Source: Hyphomicrobiales bacterium (GTDB lineage Bacteria; Pseudomonadota; Alphaproteobacteria; Rhizobiales; Rhizobiaceae). Taken from it: a stretch of DNA of 64,000 nt. Each line of letters opens with the position of its first letter. The first letter of the stretch is position 1. Shown here one piece after another: positions 1 through 7,975 of this stretch. The DNA is taken from positions 62,505-126,504 of the forward strand of contig UBMI01000019.1 in the NCBI GenBank assembly GCA_900466475.1. The letters are read 5' to 3'. A model generated the notes under the pieces. The model was not told the origin of the DNA, ran no database searches, and saw only the letters and a list, made by a program, of their open reading frames with translations. The translations under genes were made by a program, and so were the position numbers.

Positions 1-2
1 AG

Positions 3-308
3 GCGCCGATCATCATGATGAGCCAGCGCCGCCAGGAAGCAAAGGACCGGCTGAGGGCGCTCAACGACTATAAGGTCAATCTCAAGGCGGAACTCGAAAT
101 CCGCCACCTGCATGAAAAGGTCGATCACCTGCTGAACCGGCAGTGGGAACGGCTGACCGAGATCCAGCAGATCCAGATCGAAATGATGCTGGAGCAGGCC
201 AAGGCCGCCAATCGCGCGCTGAAGCTCAGCAAGGCGCAGAAATCCAAGACCAATGCGCTGAAGAACCTGTTCAGCACCAAGCCTGCCGGCGAGGAGACCG
301 AGGAATAG
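3..308 (+). CDS. DUF1003 family membrane protein, C-terminal part
   Basis: The 5' end lies outside the window; the reading frame is open from base 3 through an in-frame API-I before two methionines, so the Met at 15 is internal. What remains is the end of the last membrane segment followed by the charged helical tail typical of DUF1003 proteins (QEAKDRLRALNDYKVNLKAE, then ELEIRHLHEKVDHLL). The final 40 residues are Lys/Ala-rich and probably cytoplasmic and coiled. DUF1003 proteins are inner-membrane proteins of unknown function. A strong hairpin terminator follows 33 bases after the stop, so this is the end of its transcript. Confidence 0.85.
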   Translation, partial: APIIMMSQRRQEAKDRLRALNDYKVNLKAELEIRHLHEKVDHLLNRQWERLTEIQQIQIEMMLEQAKAANRALKLSKAQKSKTNALKNLFSTKPAGEETEE

Positions 309-340
309 GGGAGTGTCCGTGCAGAGGGCACAAAAAATAA

Positions 341-364
341 AAGAGGCCTCGAAGGGCCTCTTTT
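341..364 (+). terminator. Rho-independent terminator after the DUF1003 gene
   Basis: An inverted repeat (AAGAGGCC, loop TCGAAG, GGCCTCTT) is followed directly by a short T run. It sits 33 bases after the DUF1003 stop codon. Confidence 0.8.
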
Positions 365-563
365 GGGTTGTTTAGACTCATTCGCGTCGCAATCTCTGCA
401 GAATGCGCACAGCCCCCCTAAGGGCATCGCAACGGAGTGCATCGAAAGTAAGTGTTCACCCCGGCAATGTCAAGCCCCATGGCACCCATTCAGTTGCAAA
501 TTATCTATGCAACCCAAACCATTGGGTGTAACGCTACCGTAAAGCAAACGCGGTTGCAAGTTC

Positions 564-1586
564 ATGAAAACTGTCGTCGAAAAGCATGCCGAGGGGCTGC
601 TGGCAGAGTTTGAAATCGAGCTGGAAATCTACGAGAGAGCTCAGTTTACTGCTCTTTGCGCGCAGGCCAATGGCGACTTCCTCACCAGCGCATTGAAGGA
701 ACTGCGCGGCGTCGCCAAGAGCGTCGCGAAGGCCAAGGCGCGTGCCGAGGCGGCGGGAACGAAGTGCGAAGCTGCCGCGCTCATCCCGAAAATCATCCGC
801 ACCTATTATCGAAAGCTCGGCGAGCAATCGAAGCTCTTTCCGGCATTGTCATTGTTCGAAGCGGCCTACCGCACGCATCTGTCGGCATGGATGGAGCATC
901 ATTATGGCACGCCCCAATGGTGGGGCGACATCTATGCCCACATCAAGCGCGGCGGCAAATCCTCCGATTTTTCCGATATCAACGGGGTCAGCGTCACGGC
1001 CGGTACGCCTCGCGTGATCGAGAACATGCTGAGAGGCATAGACGGACAGGGCCTGCACGGAACGCTGATCCCGACCTTGAGCGATGGCAGGAAGATGCTG
1101 GAGAGGAGCAAGCTCTCCGACATCGAAGAGCTGATCCGCGAACAATGGGTGCAGTTCAAGACCTCGATACCGGACAGGCTTCATCACGGCGCGCCTTTGG
1201 ACCTCGAAGTCTTCATGGGCATGTTCAGAAGGGTGCGCGACGCGCGCAATCTCTGCTCGCATCACCGCGAGGTGAAGGACCGCGCGGGTATCCTCAGCAA
1301 TATCGAGCAGCTCGTCGATCTCGTGAACGTACACCTCGAAATGGCGCTGGCCGCCGTCCACACGGCCGCCGTCAGGCCATATCCGTTCCAGGTGCTGGCG
1401 GTCGAAAAACATTCGATAGGCCTGCCGGAGCGCCAGGTCTTCGAGACTGTCTTTACGATCGACACCGTCATCAGGACGTCGGATCTGAAGGCGTTCTCGC
1501 TCGGCGAGGCGCTGATCATGGCGCTTGAGCCGCTGTCGGCAGACGACAGGCTGAAACTGACCAGCATCTCGGTCCGGGCGAAGTGA
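564..1586 (+). CDS. Abi-like protein with HEPN-type RNxxxH motif
   Basis: A 340-aa soluble, mostly helical protein. Residues 95-118 (LSLFEAAYRTHLSAWMEHHY) resemble the conserved first helix of Abi-like proteins. Residues 225-234 (RDARNLCSHH) contain R228-N-x3-H233, the RNxxxH signature of HEPN ribonucleases. In Abi_2/Abi-like families such proteins are linked to abortive phage infection and cleave RNA. That role is inferred here, since no partner antitoxin or defence gene is adjacent. The start is uncertain: no good ribosome site precedes the Met at 564. The gene stands alone, closed by a strong bidirectional hairpin at 1608-1645. I rate the HEPN reading as likely and the biological role as open. 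Confidence 0.75.
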   Translation: MKTVVEKHAEGLLAEFEIELEIYERAQFTALCAQANGDFLTSALKELRGVAKSVAKAKARAEAAGTKCEAAALIPKIIRTYYRKLGEQSKLFPALSLFEAAYRTHLSAWMEHHYGTPQWWGDIYAHIKRGGKSSDFSDINGVSVTAGTPRVIENMLRGIDGQGLHGTLIPTLSDGRKMLERSKLSDIEELIREQWVQFKTSIPDRLHHGAPLDLEVFMGMFRRVRDARNLCSHHREVKDRAGILSNIEQLVDLVNVHLEMALAAVHTAAVRPYPFQVLAVEKHSIGLPERQVFETVFTIDTVIRTSDLKAFSLGEALIMALEPLSADDRLKLTSISVRAK

Positions 1587-1607
1587 TGCTCACCGCGCCA
1601 TGAATGA

Positions 1608-1645
1608 CCCGGCTCCCGGCGGAGATTTACCCGCCGGGAGCCGGG
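1608..1645. terminator. Bidirectional hairpin between convergent genes
   Basis: A perfect 15-bp stem (CCCGGCTCCCGGCGG and its complement) with an 8-base AT-rich loop lies between the converging Abi-like gene and the secreted Ser/Gly/Asn-rich protein gene. There is no long T run, but position and strength fit a shared terminator. Confidence 0.65.
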
Positions 1646-1677
1646 CCACTTTCAGCCGGGCTATGGCGAGGGGAGGA

Positions 1678-2040
1678 TCAGCAGGCGTTCGCCGCATCCG
1701 GCTGGACCGAATTCGTCGAAGGGGTCGGCGCCGGGTTGCCTGTGCCGCTGTTGGTCGTGCGCTGGCAGTCGTTCGGGTCGCCGCCCGAAGAGCCGGAATT
1801 GGTGGTGTTGCTGGAGGGATTGCCGGCGTTATTGGTCGAGCCGGTCGTGCTCTTGTCCGTCGCGCCGTCGTTGGCGCCGCTGCCGTTCATGTTGCTGCCG
1901 GTGCCGTTGCTGTTGCCATTGGTGCCGGAGGTGCTGCTGCCGCTGCCGGATGTGCCGCCTGAACTGCCGGAAGACTGTGCCATGACCGGGGCCGCCAGGG
2001 CGAGGGCGAGGGCGGACGTTGCAAGGATTCTCAGAAACAT
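1678..2040 (-). CDS. Secreted Ser/Gly/Asn/Thr-rich low-complexity protein
   Basis: About 120 aa. The start is placed at the Met of MFLRILATSALALALAAPVMA, which begins a clean signal peptide and is preceded by AAGAGG; a longer frame would put 14 polar residues before it. The mature part is almost only S, G, N, T and short NG/SG runs, ending in a segment with two cysteines (DPNDCQ near the middle-end and a C-terminal Cys). Such proteins are common in rhizobia and are envelope or extracellular, with no known activity. The composition leaves the function undetermined. Confidence 0.7.
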   Translation of the reverse strand: MFLRILATSALALALAAPVMAQSSGSSGGTSGSGSSTSGTNGNSNGTGSNMNGSGANDGATDKSTTGSTNNAGNPSSNTTNSGSSGGDPNDCQRTTNSGTGNPAPTPSTNSVQPDAANAC

Positions 2041-2223
2041 CGGTATTGCCTCTTCAATTGGAGCTTTGTGACAGAGGCTCAACCTGACGAGGCTCTCAAT
2101 GTTCCGTCTTTTGCTGCCCGGACGGGGAAAGGGTGCGTTGCCGTACCAAGGGCGAGGTTGAGGGAACTTTGGCCGCTCCAGTTCGTTCTATTCCGCTTCC
2201 GACTGCAATCCGAAAAGGCTGAT

Positions 2224-2448
2224 ATGTCCAACCGAGACGGCACGCGTGTGCTTTTCGACCGCATCTGGTCCGCCGGCGTCCAGGCGGCGCGGGAGGGGCG
2301 GCACAGGGAACTCGACTATCTCATCCACATGCGCCCCAGCCTCGAGGAGTATCAGGCCGGCCGGGGGCTGCGAATGACGCATATGATCAAGGTCGTGCAG
2401 CTCGGCATGTCGAGACTGCGGGCAGCCGGCGACCTGCCGGGAGAGTGA
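2224..2448 (+). CDS. Small hypothetical protein
   Basis: A 74-aa basic, soluble protein (begins MSNRDGTRVLFDRIW). The ATG at 2224 is chosen because AAAAGG precedes it and the upstream extension is unlike protein; a start at 2068 cannot be excluded. No domain was recognised. It converges with the secreted protein at 2486, with a GGCGAGG/CCTCGCC hairpin between them. Confidence 0.5.
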   Translation: MSNRDGTRVLFDRIWSAGVQAAREGRHRELDYLIHMRPSLEEYQAGRGLRMTHMIKVVQLGMSRLRAAGDLPGE

Positions 2449-2460
2449 CCTGCTGACTGA

Positions 2461-2480
2461 GGCGAGGACGGGGCCTCGCC
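2461..2480. terminator. Short hairpin between convergent genes
   Basis: GGCGAGG and CCTCGCC form a 7-bp stem with a 6-base loop in the 37-base gap between two converging genes. There is no T run. Confidence 0.4.
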
Positions 2481-2485
2481 GTCGA

Positions 2486-2860
2486 TCACCACGAGTTGAG
2501 GCCCATATCGCGCTTGCCGTTCATGACACGCACGGAGTTCGGGCCGATCTTGTTCCAGGTCTCGCAGACTTCCTTTCCGTCGTCCCGACCCTTCCAGGTT
2601 CGGCAAAACTTGTTGCCGGCAATGTGCCATTTGCCTTCGATCAGGATCACGTCGCCGTTGTCGAGCTTGACCTGACCCTTGGCGGTCCCGTCCTTCGATA
2701 TGGACAGCATGCCGGCATACCCCTCCTTCGGTCCGCCCAGGGTGAGTTCCTTGCCGTTTGACAACAGGGCCGTCAGTTCCTTGCCCGTCATCGCCGTCGC
2801 GGCGATTGCGGGGAATGCGCCGAAGACAAGGACCACTGCCAAAGCTGCGATGCGCTTCAT
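2486..2860 (-). CDS. Small secreted protein of unknown function
   Basis: 124 aa. The start is set at MKRIAALAVVLVFGAFPAIA because GGAGG lies 8 bases upstream and the signal peptide begins there; the open frame extends 33 residues further without a better site. The mature part is a small beta-rich domain with two cysteines (NKFCRTWKG and EVCETW) and a GKWHIAGNKFCR-like turn that recalls small rhizobial secreted calycin-like proteins. Probably periplasmic. I do not recognise a characterised relative. Confidence 0.7.
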   Translation of the reverse strand: MKRIAALAVVLVFGAFPAIAATAMTGKELTALLSNGKELTLGGPKEGYAGMLSISKDGTAKGQVKLDNGDVILIEGKWHIAGNKFCRTWKGRDDGKEVCETWNKIGPNSVRVMNGKRDMGLNSW

Positions 2861-3066
2861 GTTTCCGTCCTCCACCTGGATGCCGATGATCTCCCGCTGG
2901 TCTTCCCAACCAGCCGGCGAAATGATGCACCAGGGATCGCGATAACAACAATTAGCCATTGCGGATTATCCTGTCAGAGATCATTGGTGCCCGGGAAATG
3001 TTCTAACAGATGTTGCGCTACCTCGAGTTGCGCAACCCTGTGAATCCCGCGACGGTATAGGCCGTT

Positions 3067-3387
3067 TCAAGACGAGATCGCGGCGAGAGCGATGAGGCTG
3101 ACGAAGACGCTCAGCGGCGGAAGGTGCTGCATGTCCCGGTGGCGCAGAACAGTCACGATCGCGGCTGCGATGATGACCGTGGCGAGCACCAGGCCGAAGC
3201 TTCGGCTGGCTGGAAACGCAATCAGGGCGGCCGCCGATATCTCAAGTCCGCCTGTCAGGATGCCCCACCAGCGCGGATAGCCCCAGCGGGCAAAATCGCT
3301 TCGTGTCCCTGACGTGCCGATGACGTTGACGAGGCCGGCGCCTGATAATGCGGCGCACAGGAACCAGAGTGAGAGAACATGAACCAT
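3067..3387 (-). CDS. DoxX-like four-helix membrane protein
   Basis: 106 aa with four predicted membrane helices. The pattern GxxxFARWGYPRWW followed by TGGLEISAAALI is typical of DoxX-like small membrane proteins. The ATG at 3387 is one base from the stop of the DUF4267 gene upstream, so the two are translated as a unit; an upstream TTG is possible. DoxX-like proteins are linked to redox or sulphur metabolism, but most, including this one, have no assigned reaction. Expression is probably controlled by the divergent TetR gene at 3890 through the twin operators at 3800-3833. Confidence 0.75.
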   Translation of the reverse strand: MVHVLSLWFLCAALSGAGLVNVIGTSGTRSDFARWGYPRWWGILTGGLEISAAALIAFPASRSFGLVLATVIIAAAIVTVLRHRDMQHLPPLSVFVSLIALAAISS

Positions 3388-3388
3388 C

Positions 3389-3769
3389 TCAGTGCGCACC
3401 TGCAATCATGGGAACGGCCGCCAGGACCATGATCGCGGCCGTCAGGCCATGAATGCCGAAGGCGCTTTTCGCGTAGCCTTTCGCCGCGAGAATGACCAGC
3501 ATGTCGCCGAGAGGAATGATCGCCTCGATCAAGAGGACGATGCCGATCTCGCGCTGGACACCCCAGACCATGAAGGCAAGCACCAGCAATCCGGCGACGA
3601 TGTCGCGAACGCCCTTGAGGCGGAGCCATGCGGGGATGTTGGGGGCATCGCCCGGGAGCGGCAGGCCGAAGCTGCGCACCATGGTCGTCGGGCTCGCAAT
3701 ATAGCCGGTGCCGATCGCGATAATTGCAAGGGCCACAAGCAGCCCGATCCCATTCAGAAGCCAATCCAT
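3389..3769 (-). CDS. DUF4267 family membrane protein
   Basis: About 126 aa with four hydrophobic segments. The IASPTTMVRSFGLPLP and LRLKGVRDIVAGLLVL blocks are the usual DUF4267 landmarks. It is first in a two-gene unit with the DoxX-like gene. The ATG at 3769 is used rather than a GTG one codon upstream. The function is not known. The pair of small membrane proteins divergent from a TetR regulator suggests induction by a small molecule, which is an inference from layout. Confidence 0.75.
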   Translation of the reverse strand: MDWLLNGIGLLVALAIIAIGTGYIASPTTMVRSFGLPLPGDAPNIPAWLRLKGVRDIVAGLLVLAFMVWGVQREIGIVLLIEAIIPLGDMLVILAAKGYAKSAFGIHGLTAAIMVLAAVPMIAGAH

Positions 3770-3799
3770 CACGCCATCCTTCTAGCGGTTTGAAATAAT

Positions 3800-3833
3800 C
3801 TAGCAGTGCTAACACTTATGCTAGCATTGCTAG
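3800..3833. promoter_or_regulatory. Two palindromic operators for the divergent TetR regulator
   Basis: Two copies of CTAGCAnTGCTAG lie at 3800-3812 (last base mismatched) and 3821-3833 (perfect), 21 bp apart centre to centre, i.e. two helical turns on one face. They sit in the gap between the DUF4267 gene and the TetR gene. Confidence 0.75.
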
Positions 3834-3889
3834 ATATTCAAGCCGTGATATGATCTCTGCATTCACGCGGCAAGGCATGGAGGTGGGGA

Positions 3890-4483
3890 ATGGGTATCGC
3901 AGAGCGAAAGAGCCGGGAACGCGCCGATCGCGAAGATCGTATCGTCGTGGCAGCTCGTGGCATCGCCGAGAGCGAGGGATGGGAGGCCGTCACGATCCGC
4001 CGTCTGGCCAAGGAGATCGAATACAGCCAGCCGGTTCTCTATTCGCATTTCGAGAACAGGGACGCGATCGTGGCAGCCGTCGCAATCGAGGGATTCAGGG
4101 AGCTCGCGGCCACTCTTTGCGCAGCGGCGGAAGGGGCGAAGGGCAGGCGGGAGGCCCTGACCGATCTTGCCATGGCCTATTTCGACTTCGCGCAAAGCCG
4201 CCCGTCGCTCTACGAGGCCATGTTTGTCCTCCCGACCCAGCTGCGCTTCGCCGAGGCCGAGACGCGGCCGGAGCTTCGGGCCGGTTTCGAGGCATTGGCC
4301 GCGGCGGTATCTCCGTTCTGCGCCGATGCGGAGATCGTGACCGAGACCTTCTGGGCAGCCCTTCACGGTCTCGTCGCGCTCGAACGGGCAGGGCGCATCA
4401 GGCCCGGCATGCGGGACGAGCGCATCGGGCTGGTCGTTCGGGCGATCGTGGATGCGGGAGGTCATTCGCGCAGCCGTGGGTGA
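3890..4483 (+). CDS. TetR/AcrR family transcriptional regulator
   Basis: 197 aa. Residues 14-60 form the TetR helix-turn-helix (EGWEAVTIRRLAKEIEYSQP followed by VLYSHFENRD), and the C-terminal two thirds is the helical ligand/dimer domain. GGAGGTGGGG precedes the ATG. It is divergent from the DUF4267/DoxX-like pair, with two CTAGCAnTGCTAG palindromes between them, so it most likely represses both itself and those genes. The inducer is unknown. Confidence 0.9.
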   Translation: MGIAERKSRERADREDRIVVAARGIAESEGWEAVTIRRLAKEIEYSQPVLYSHFENRDAIVAAVAIEGFRELAATLCAAAEGAKGRREALTDLAMAYFDFAQSRPSLYEAMFVLPTQLRFAEAETRPELRAGFEALAAAVSPFCADAEIVTETFWAALHGLVALERAGRIRPGMRDERIGLVVRAIVDAGGHSRSRG

Positions 4484-4730
4484 CATTGCCCGGTCGACGA
4501 TCGCCCGTTCGATCTCCGGGCAGTTGCCGTCCACCACCATCGAACGAGGACGAGCAATGTGTTAATCGTCCTGGAAGGCACGGGATTAGAACGAACGCAT
4601 CAATGGCCGGGTCGGGCGGTGAACGCCTATCTCTCAAGCTCGCGGCGCATCCGGTCAAACTCCGCTGAGGCCGGCAGGCTGTCAAACGGAACTGCACAAA
4701 AATCGAGAATACTCACCGGGGGATGAGCCA

Positions 4731-5156
4731 ATGGACGAAGATCATACGAAACGCATGATCCTTGAATTCCTGAGGAAGCACACCCTGGCGGTCATTGCGA
4801 CCTGCCATGGTAATGGCACGCCGGAGGCTGCTACGATCGACCTCTCGGTGCGCGACAATCTTGAGATCGTGTTCAGCACTTTCACGCACACGCGAAAGTT
4901 CGACAATCTCGCCGAGCGTCCCGGCGTCGCGTTCGTTGTCGGATGGGACGACAATATCACGGTTCAATACGAGGGTGAGGCGACAAGAGTTCCTGCCGCG
5001 GATATCGAACAATACCAGGACGCTTATCTCAACAGCCTTCCGGCCGCCAGGGAGTTCATCGAGAGAGGGGCCGTGTTGTTCAAAGCGGTGCCGCGGTGGA
5101 TTCGATATTCCGATTTCAACAAGGAGCCTCCCGAGCTGATCGTGGTTCAATTCTGA
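4731..5156 (+). CDS. Pyridoxamine 5'-phosphate oxidase-fold protein
   Basis: 141 aa, the usual length of single-domain PPOX-fold proteins. An N-terminal helix is followed by LAVIATCHGNGTPEAATIDL, FSTFTHTRKFDNL and VAFVVGWDD, the strand pattern of the flavin- or haem-binding split barrel. A C-terminal WIRYSDFN block matches the family. It is likely a flavin- or F420-type small-molecule oxidoreductase or haem-binding protein; the substrate cannot be read from sequence. It converges with the GMC oxidoreductase. The 250 bases before it hold no gene. Confidence 0.8.
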   Translation: MDEDHTKRMILEFLRKHTLAVIATCHGNGTPEAATIDLSVRDNLEIVFSTFTHTRKFDNLAERPGVAFVVGWDDNITVQYEGEATRVPAADIEQYQDAYLNSLPAAREFIERGAVLFKAVPRWIRYSDFNKEPPELIVVQF

Positions 5157-5239
5157 GAGGCGCAACGGTTTCGGGTCGCCGTCGGGGGCGTCCGATCCTG
5201 CAGCCCGGCAAGGCAGAGGGGGTGCCCCAAGGCGCACCA

Positions 5240-6847
5240 TCACGCCCCCGCCGCCCGCAATTCCCCTTTCAGGTGATCCGCCAGCCTGAGCGCCAGCGCC
5301 ACTGCCGGCAAGGTCGGGTTGGCCTGTCCTGACACCGGAAACACCGAGCTGCCGGCGACATAGAGGTTTTCGAGGTCGTGACAGCGGCAATTGCCGTCCA
5401 CCACGCTCGAGCGCGGCGAGGCGCCCATGCGGGTCAGGCCGATCTGGTGGTAGCCGTCGAGCGCCTGGCGGCGGACGGCGGTTTGCAGGCCGTCTTCGGG
5501 GTGAAGCCATTCGAAGGTGCCGATCTGCCTTGTGCCGATCCATTCCGCCAGCGCATGGTGGCACCTGATCAGCGAGGCGAGATCCTCTTCGTCGAAATCG
5601 AAACTGACGGCGAGCCGCTTCAGGCCGGTTTCATCGACCTCGGAGCTCAGCCGTACGCGGTTGGACGCGACCGGCCGCTGTTCGCCGTGATAGGCGAGCC
5701 AGTAGAGATGCTCGCCGTTCTTGACGAAGAAATTCGGCTGCCGCTCGGATTTGAGTGCTGATGTCGTCAGCTGCAGGGCGGCGTTGAAGCTTTGCACCGG
5801 GTTGGCGACGAGATCGGACAGCGAGGCAGCGTCGGATACTTTCGACTTGAAGGACATGCGGCGCATCTTGCGCCTGCCGGTGATCGCCTTGAAAAGGTTC
5901 AGCGTCGCACGCGCGCCCGCCGTCGCATAGACTTCTTCCAGCGGCGGGCTGCGCAGCCAGAAGACGCTGTTCAGGAGGTCGCGCTCGTTCTGCAGGGCGA
6001 TGCTCGGTATCAGCCGGGCGCGGAACCAGGCGCCGCTGCCGTTGCGGCGGAAGAACATCTTTTCCATGAAGCTGCGATCGGTAAAGCGGATGCGGGCAAG
6101 CTCGCCGGCCAGATGCCCCATGTAGTAGCGCCCGAGCGGGCCATCGACGCCGCCGAAGAGCCGCGGCGCGATCTCCTGCGCGGCCAGCAGCAGTCGGGCA
6201 TTTTCGCGCCCGCCGCAGGCCAGAACGAAGATCGTGGCGCCGAGCGAATGCAGCTTGCCGCGATGCCACACCATCAGCCGTTTCGTGCGGGCGCCTTCGC
6301 GGTCGAGATCGAGGCCGATCACGGTCGCCTGGGTGACGAGGTGCAGGTTCGGCAGGTTCTCGATCAGCGCTCCGTGCGCTTTTGCCATATCCGGCTCGCG
6401 GGCCCAGCTCTCGATCGAGGGTTCGAATTCGCCGTCCATGTCTGGCATATCGACTGTCGGTAATTCGGCGCCGAGAAAGGCGCGGGCATCGTCGTAATAG
6501 GGTCTGAAGGCGCTGTGTTCGATCGGCCAGCGGGCATCGCCGCGCGCCGGCCTGCCATCGAAATCGCTGTCGTCGAACTCGACGCAACGGCCGCCCCAGG
6601 CTTTCGAGGTGCCGCCGACTGCGCGGCGGATCGTCAGGCTCGCTTCGGCATGGTGGTCGGTGCTGATGGAGGCGGCTGCCGCCAGCCGGTTCGTCTTCTC
6701 GGAAATGGTCTTGCCGCCGGATTCAAGCAGCGCGACAGAGAGCCCGGAGCGGGCAAGCGCGATGCCCAGCGCCAGGCCGACAGGCCCCGAGCCGACGACG
6801 CAAACGTCGACACGTCCCGCAAGCAGGTTTTGAAGCGACGAAATCAT
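5240..6847 (-). CDS. GMC-family FAD-dependent oxidoreductase
   Basis: 535 aa, a full-length glucose-methanol-choline type flavoenzyme. Residues 14-40 hold the dinucleotide-binding turn (VCVVGSGPVGLALGIALARS), a second FAD contact follows near 78 (GGTSKAWGGRC), and the C-terminal FAD segment is SSVFPVSGQANPT near 505-517. These enzymes oxidise alcohols or sugars with FAD; the substrate is not evident. There is no signal peptide, so it is likely cytoplasmic. GGGATGGTG precedes the start. It appears monocistronic. Confidence 0.85.
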   Translation of the reverse strand: MISSLQNLLAGRVDVCVVGSGPVGLALGIALARSGLSVALLESGGKTISEKTNRLAAAASISTDHHAEASLTIRRAVGGTSKAWGGRCVEFDDSDFDGRPARGDARWPIEHSAFRPYYDDARAFLGAELPTVDMPDMDGEFEPSIESWAREPDMAKAHGALIENLPNLHLVTQATVIGLDLDREGARTKRLMVWHRGKLHSLGATIFVLACGGRENARLLLAAQEIAPRLFGGVDGPLGRYYMGHLAGELARIRFTDRSFMEKMFFRRNGSGAWFRARLIPSIALQNERDLLNSVFWLRSPPLEEVYATAGARATLNLFKAITGRRKMRRMSFKSKVSDAASLSDLVANPVQSFNAALQLTTSALKSERQPNFFVKNGEHLYWLAYHGEQRPVASNRVRLSSEVDETGLKRLAVSFDFDEEDLASLIRCHHALAEWIGTRQIGTFEWLHPEDGLQTAVRRQALDGYHQIGLTRMGASPRSSVVDGNCRCHDLENLYVAGSSVFPVSGQANPTLPAVALALRLADHLKGELRAAGA

Positions 6848-7003
6848 TTCACCATCCCGGCTTATGATGGCGGGATCATAGCCGCATTTTTCGGCGCGTG
6901 TAATGTATTTTGTGAGGCTTCAGCCCTTGGTTGTCTTGAGGGCTGTATGTGGTGGGGCGCGGGGAAAGGTGCTCCCGGCACGGCGGCACCGGGAGCAGGA
7001 TCG

Positions 7004-7774
7004 TCACTTCGCGAGCGCGGCCTTTTCAATGACGGCGGCGACCTCGTCCGCGTGGACGACCAGGGAGGCATGGCTGCCAGCCACCTCGGTGGTCTTGGCC
7101 TTGATCCTGGCCGCGAACAGTTTCTGGGCCTCCGGCGCGATCACCCTGTCCTTCGTGGTGATCACATAGAAAGTCGGCTTGTCGTGCCAGGCTGCGATAT
7201 CGACCGGAGCCTCGTAGGCCGTGTGGTTCAGCGGAAGCTGCGAGTTTGCCAGGGACTCGGCGACCTTCAGCGGAAGGTCGGCGGCGACCGCCGTCGGAAA
7301 CACCTTGGGATCGATATAGAGGTTGCCCTTGTCGTCGGGATGAATGGCGTTGGTGCCTTCGGTTGCCGGGCCGTGCGCGGCCAGGGACGCCAGGGATTCT
7401 CCAACGTCAGGCGCGAAGGCGGAGACGTAGACGAGCGCCGAGACCTCGGGTTCGTCACCGGCTTGCGTGATGACCACGCCGGCCCAGGAGTGACCAACAA
7501 GGACGGTCTTGCCATCCTGCTTTGCCAGTGCCTGCTTGGTGGCATCGACATCCGCAGCCAGCGACGTGAGCGGATTTTCGACCAGCGTCACGTTATAGCC
7601 CTTCTTCGTGAGAATGTCGGCAACGGGCTTCCAGCTTGACTGGTCGACGAAAGCGCCATGGACGAGCACGATATTGTGCGCCGCGCCCGCGGGTAGATTG
7701 GCCGAATGGGCGGGTGCGGCAAACGCTGCTCCGGCGGCTAGAACGGTGGCGGCTAAGAGTAGTCTATTTCGCAT
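7004..7774 (-). CDS. Exported alpha/beta hydrolase
   Basis: 256 aa. The start is set at MRNRLLLAATVLAAGAAFAA, a signal peptide cleaved near PAHSA, with AGGAGC upstream; a 37-residue extension is open but lacks a site. The oxyanion strand IVLVHGAF is near 35-42, the nucleophile elbow GHSWAG is at 94-99 (Ser96), an acid is in TKDRV, and the C-terminal His is in GSHASLVVH. This matches periplasmic esterase-like hydrolases of the EstC/salicylate esterase type. The substrate is unknown. It is divergent from the AraC gene at 7976, its likely regulator. Confidence 0.85.
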   Translation of the reverse strand: MRNRLLLAATVLAAGAAFAAPAHSANLPAGAAHNIVLVHGAFVDQSSWKPVADILTKKGYNVTLVENPLTSLAADVDATKQALAKQDGKTVLVGHSWAGVVITQAGDEPEVSALVYVSAFAPDVGESLASLAAHGPATEGTNAIHPDDKGNLYIDPKVFPTAVAADLPLKVAESLANSQLPLNHTAYEAPVDIAAWHDKPTFYVITTKDRVIAPEAQKLFAARIKAKTTEVAGSHASLVVHADEVAAVIEKAALAK

Positions 7775-7975
7775 TGCTTGCTCCTGTTGGGATGCCGACA
7801 ACCCCGCCCCATGGAAAAGGGCAGGCGCTTGGGTACGTGTTGCGGCAGTTTTCCAGATTGCTTGCTGGGTGGCCTGTCGGCTCACGTCGACACGAAATAA
7901 TACGAAGAGTTCCGGGAGGTTAGGCCCCGATCGTCCGGATATTGTGTCCGACCGTACGGCGGATTAACATCAGAC

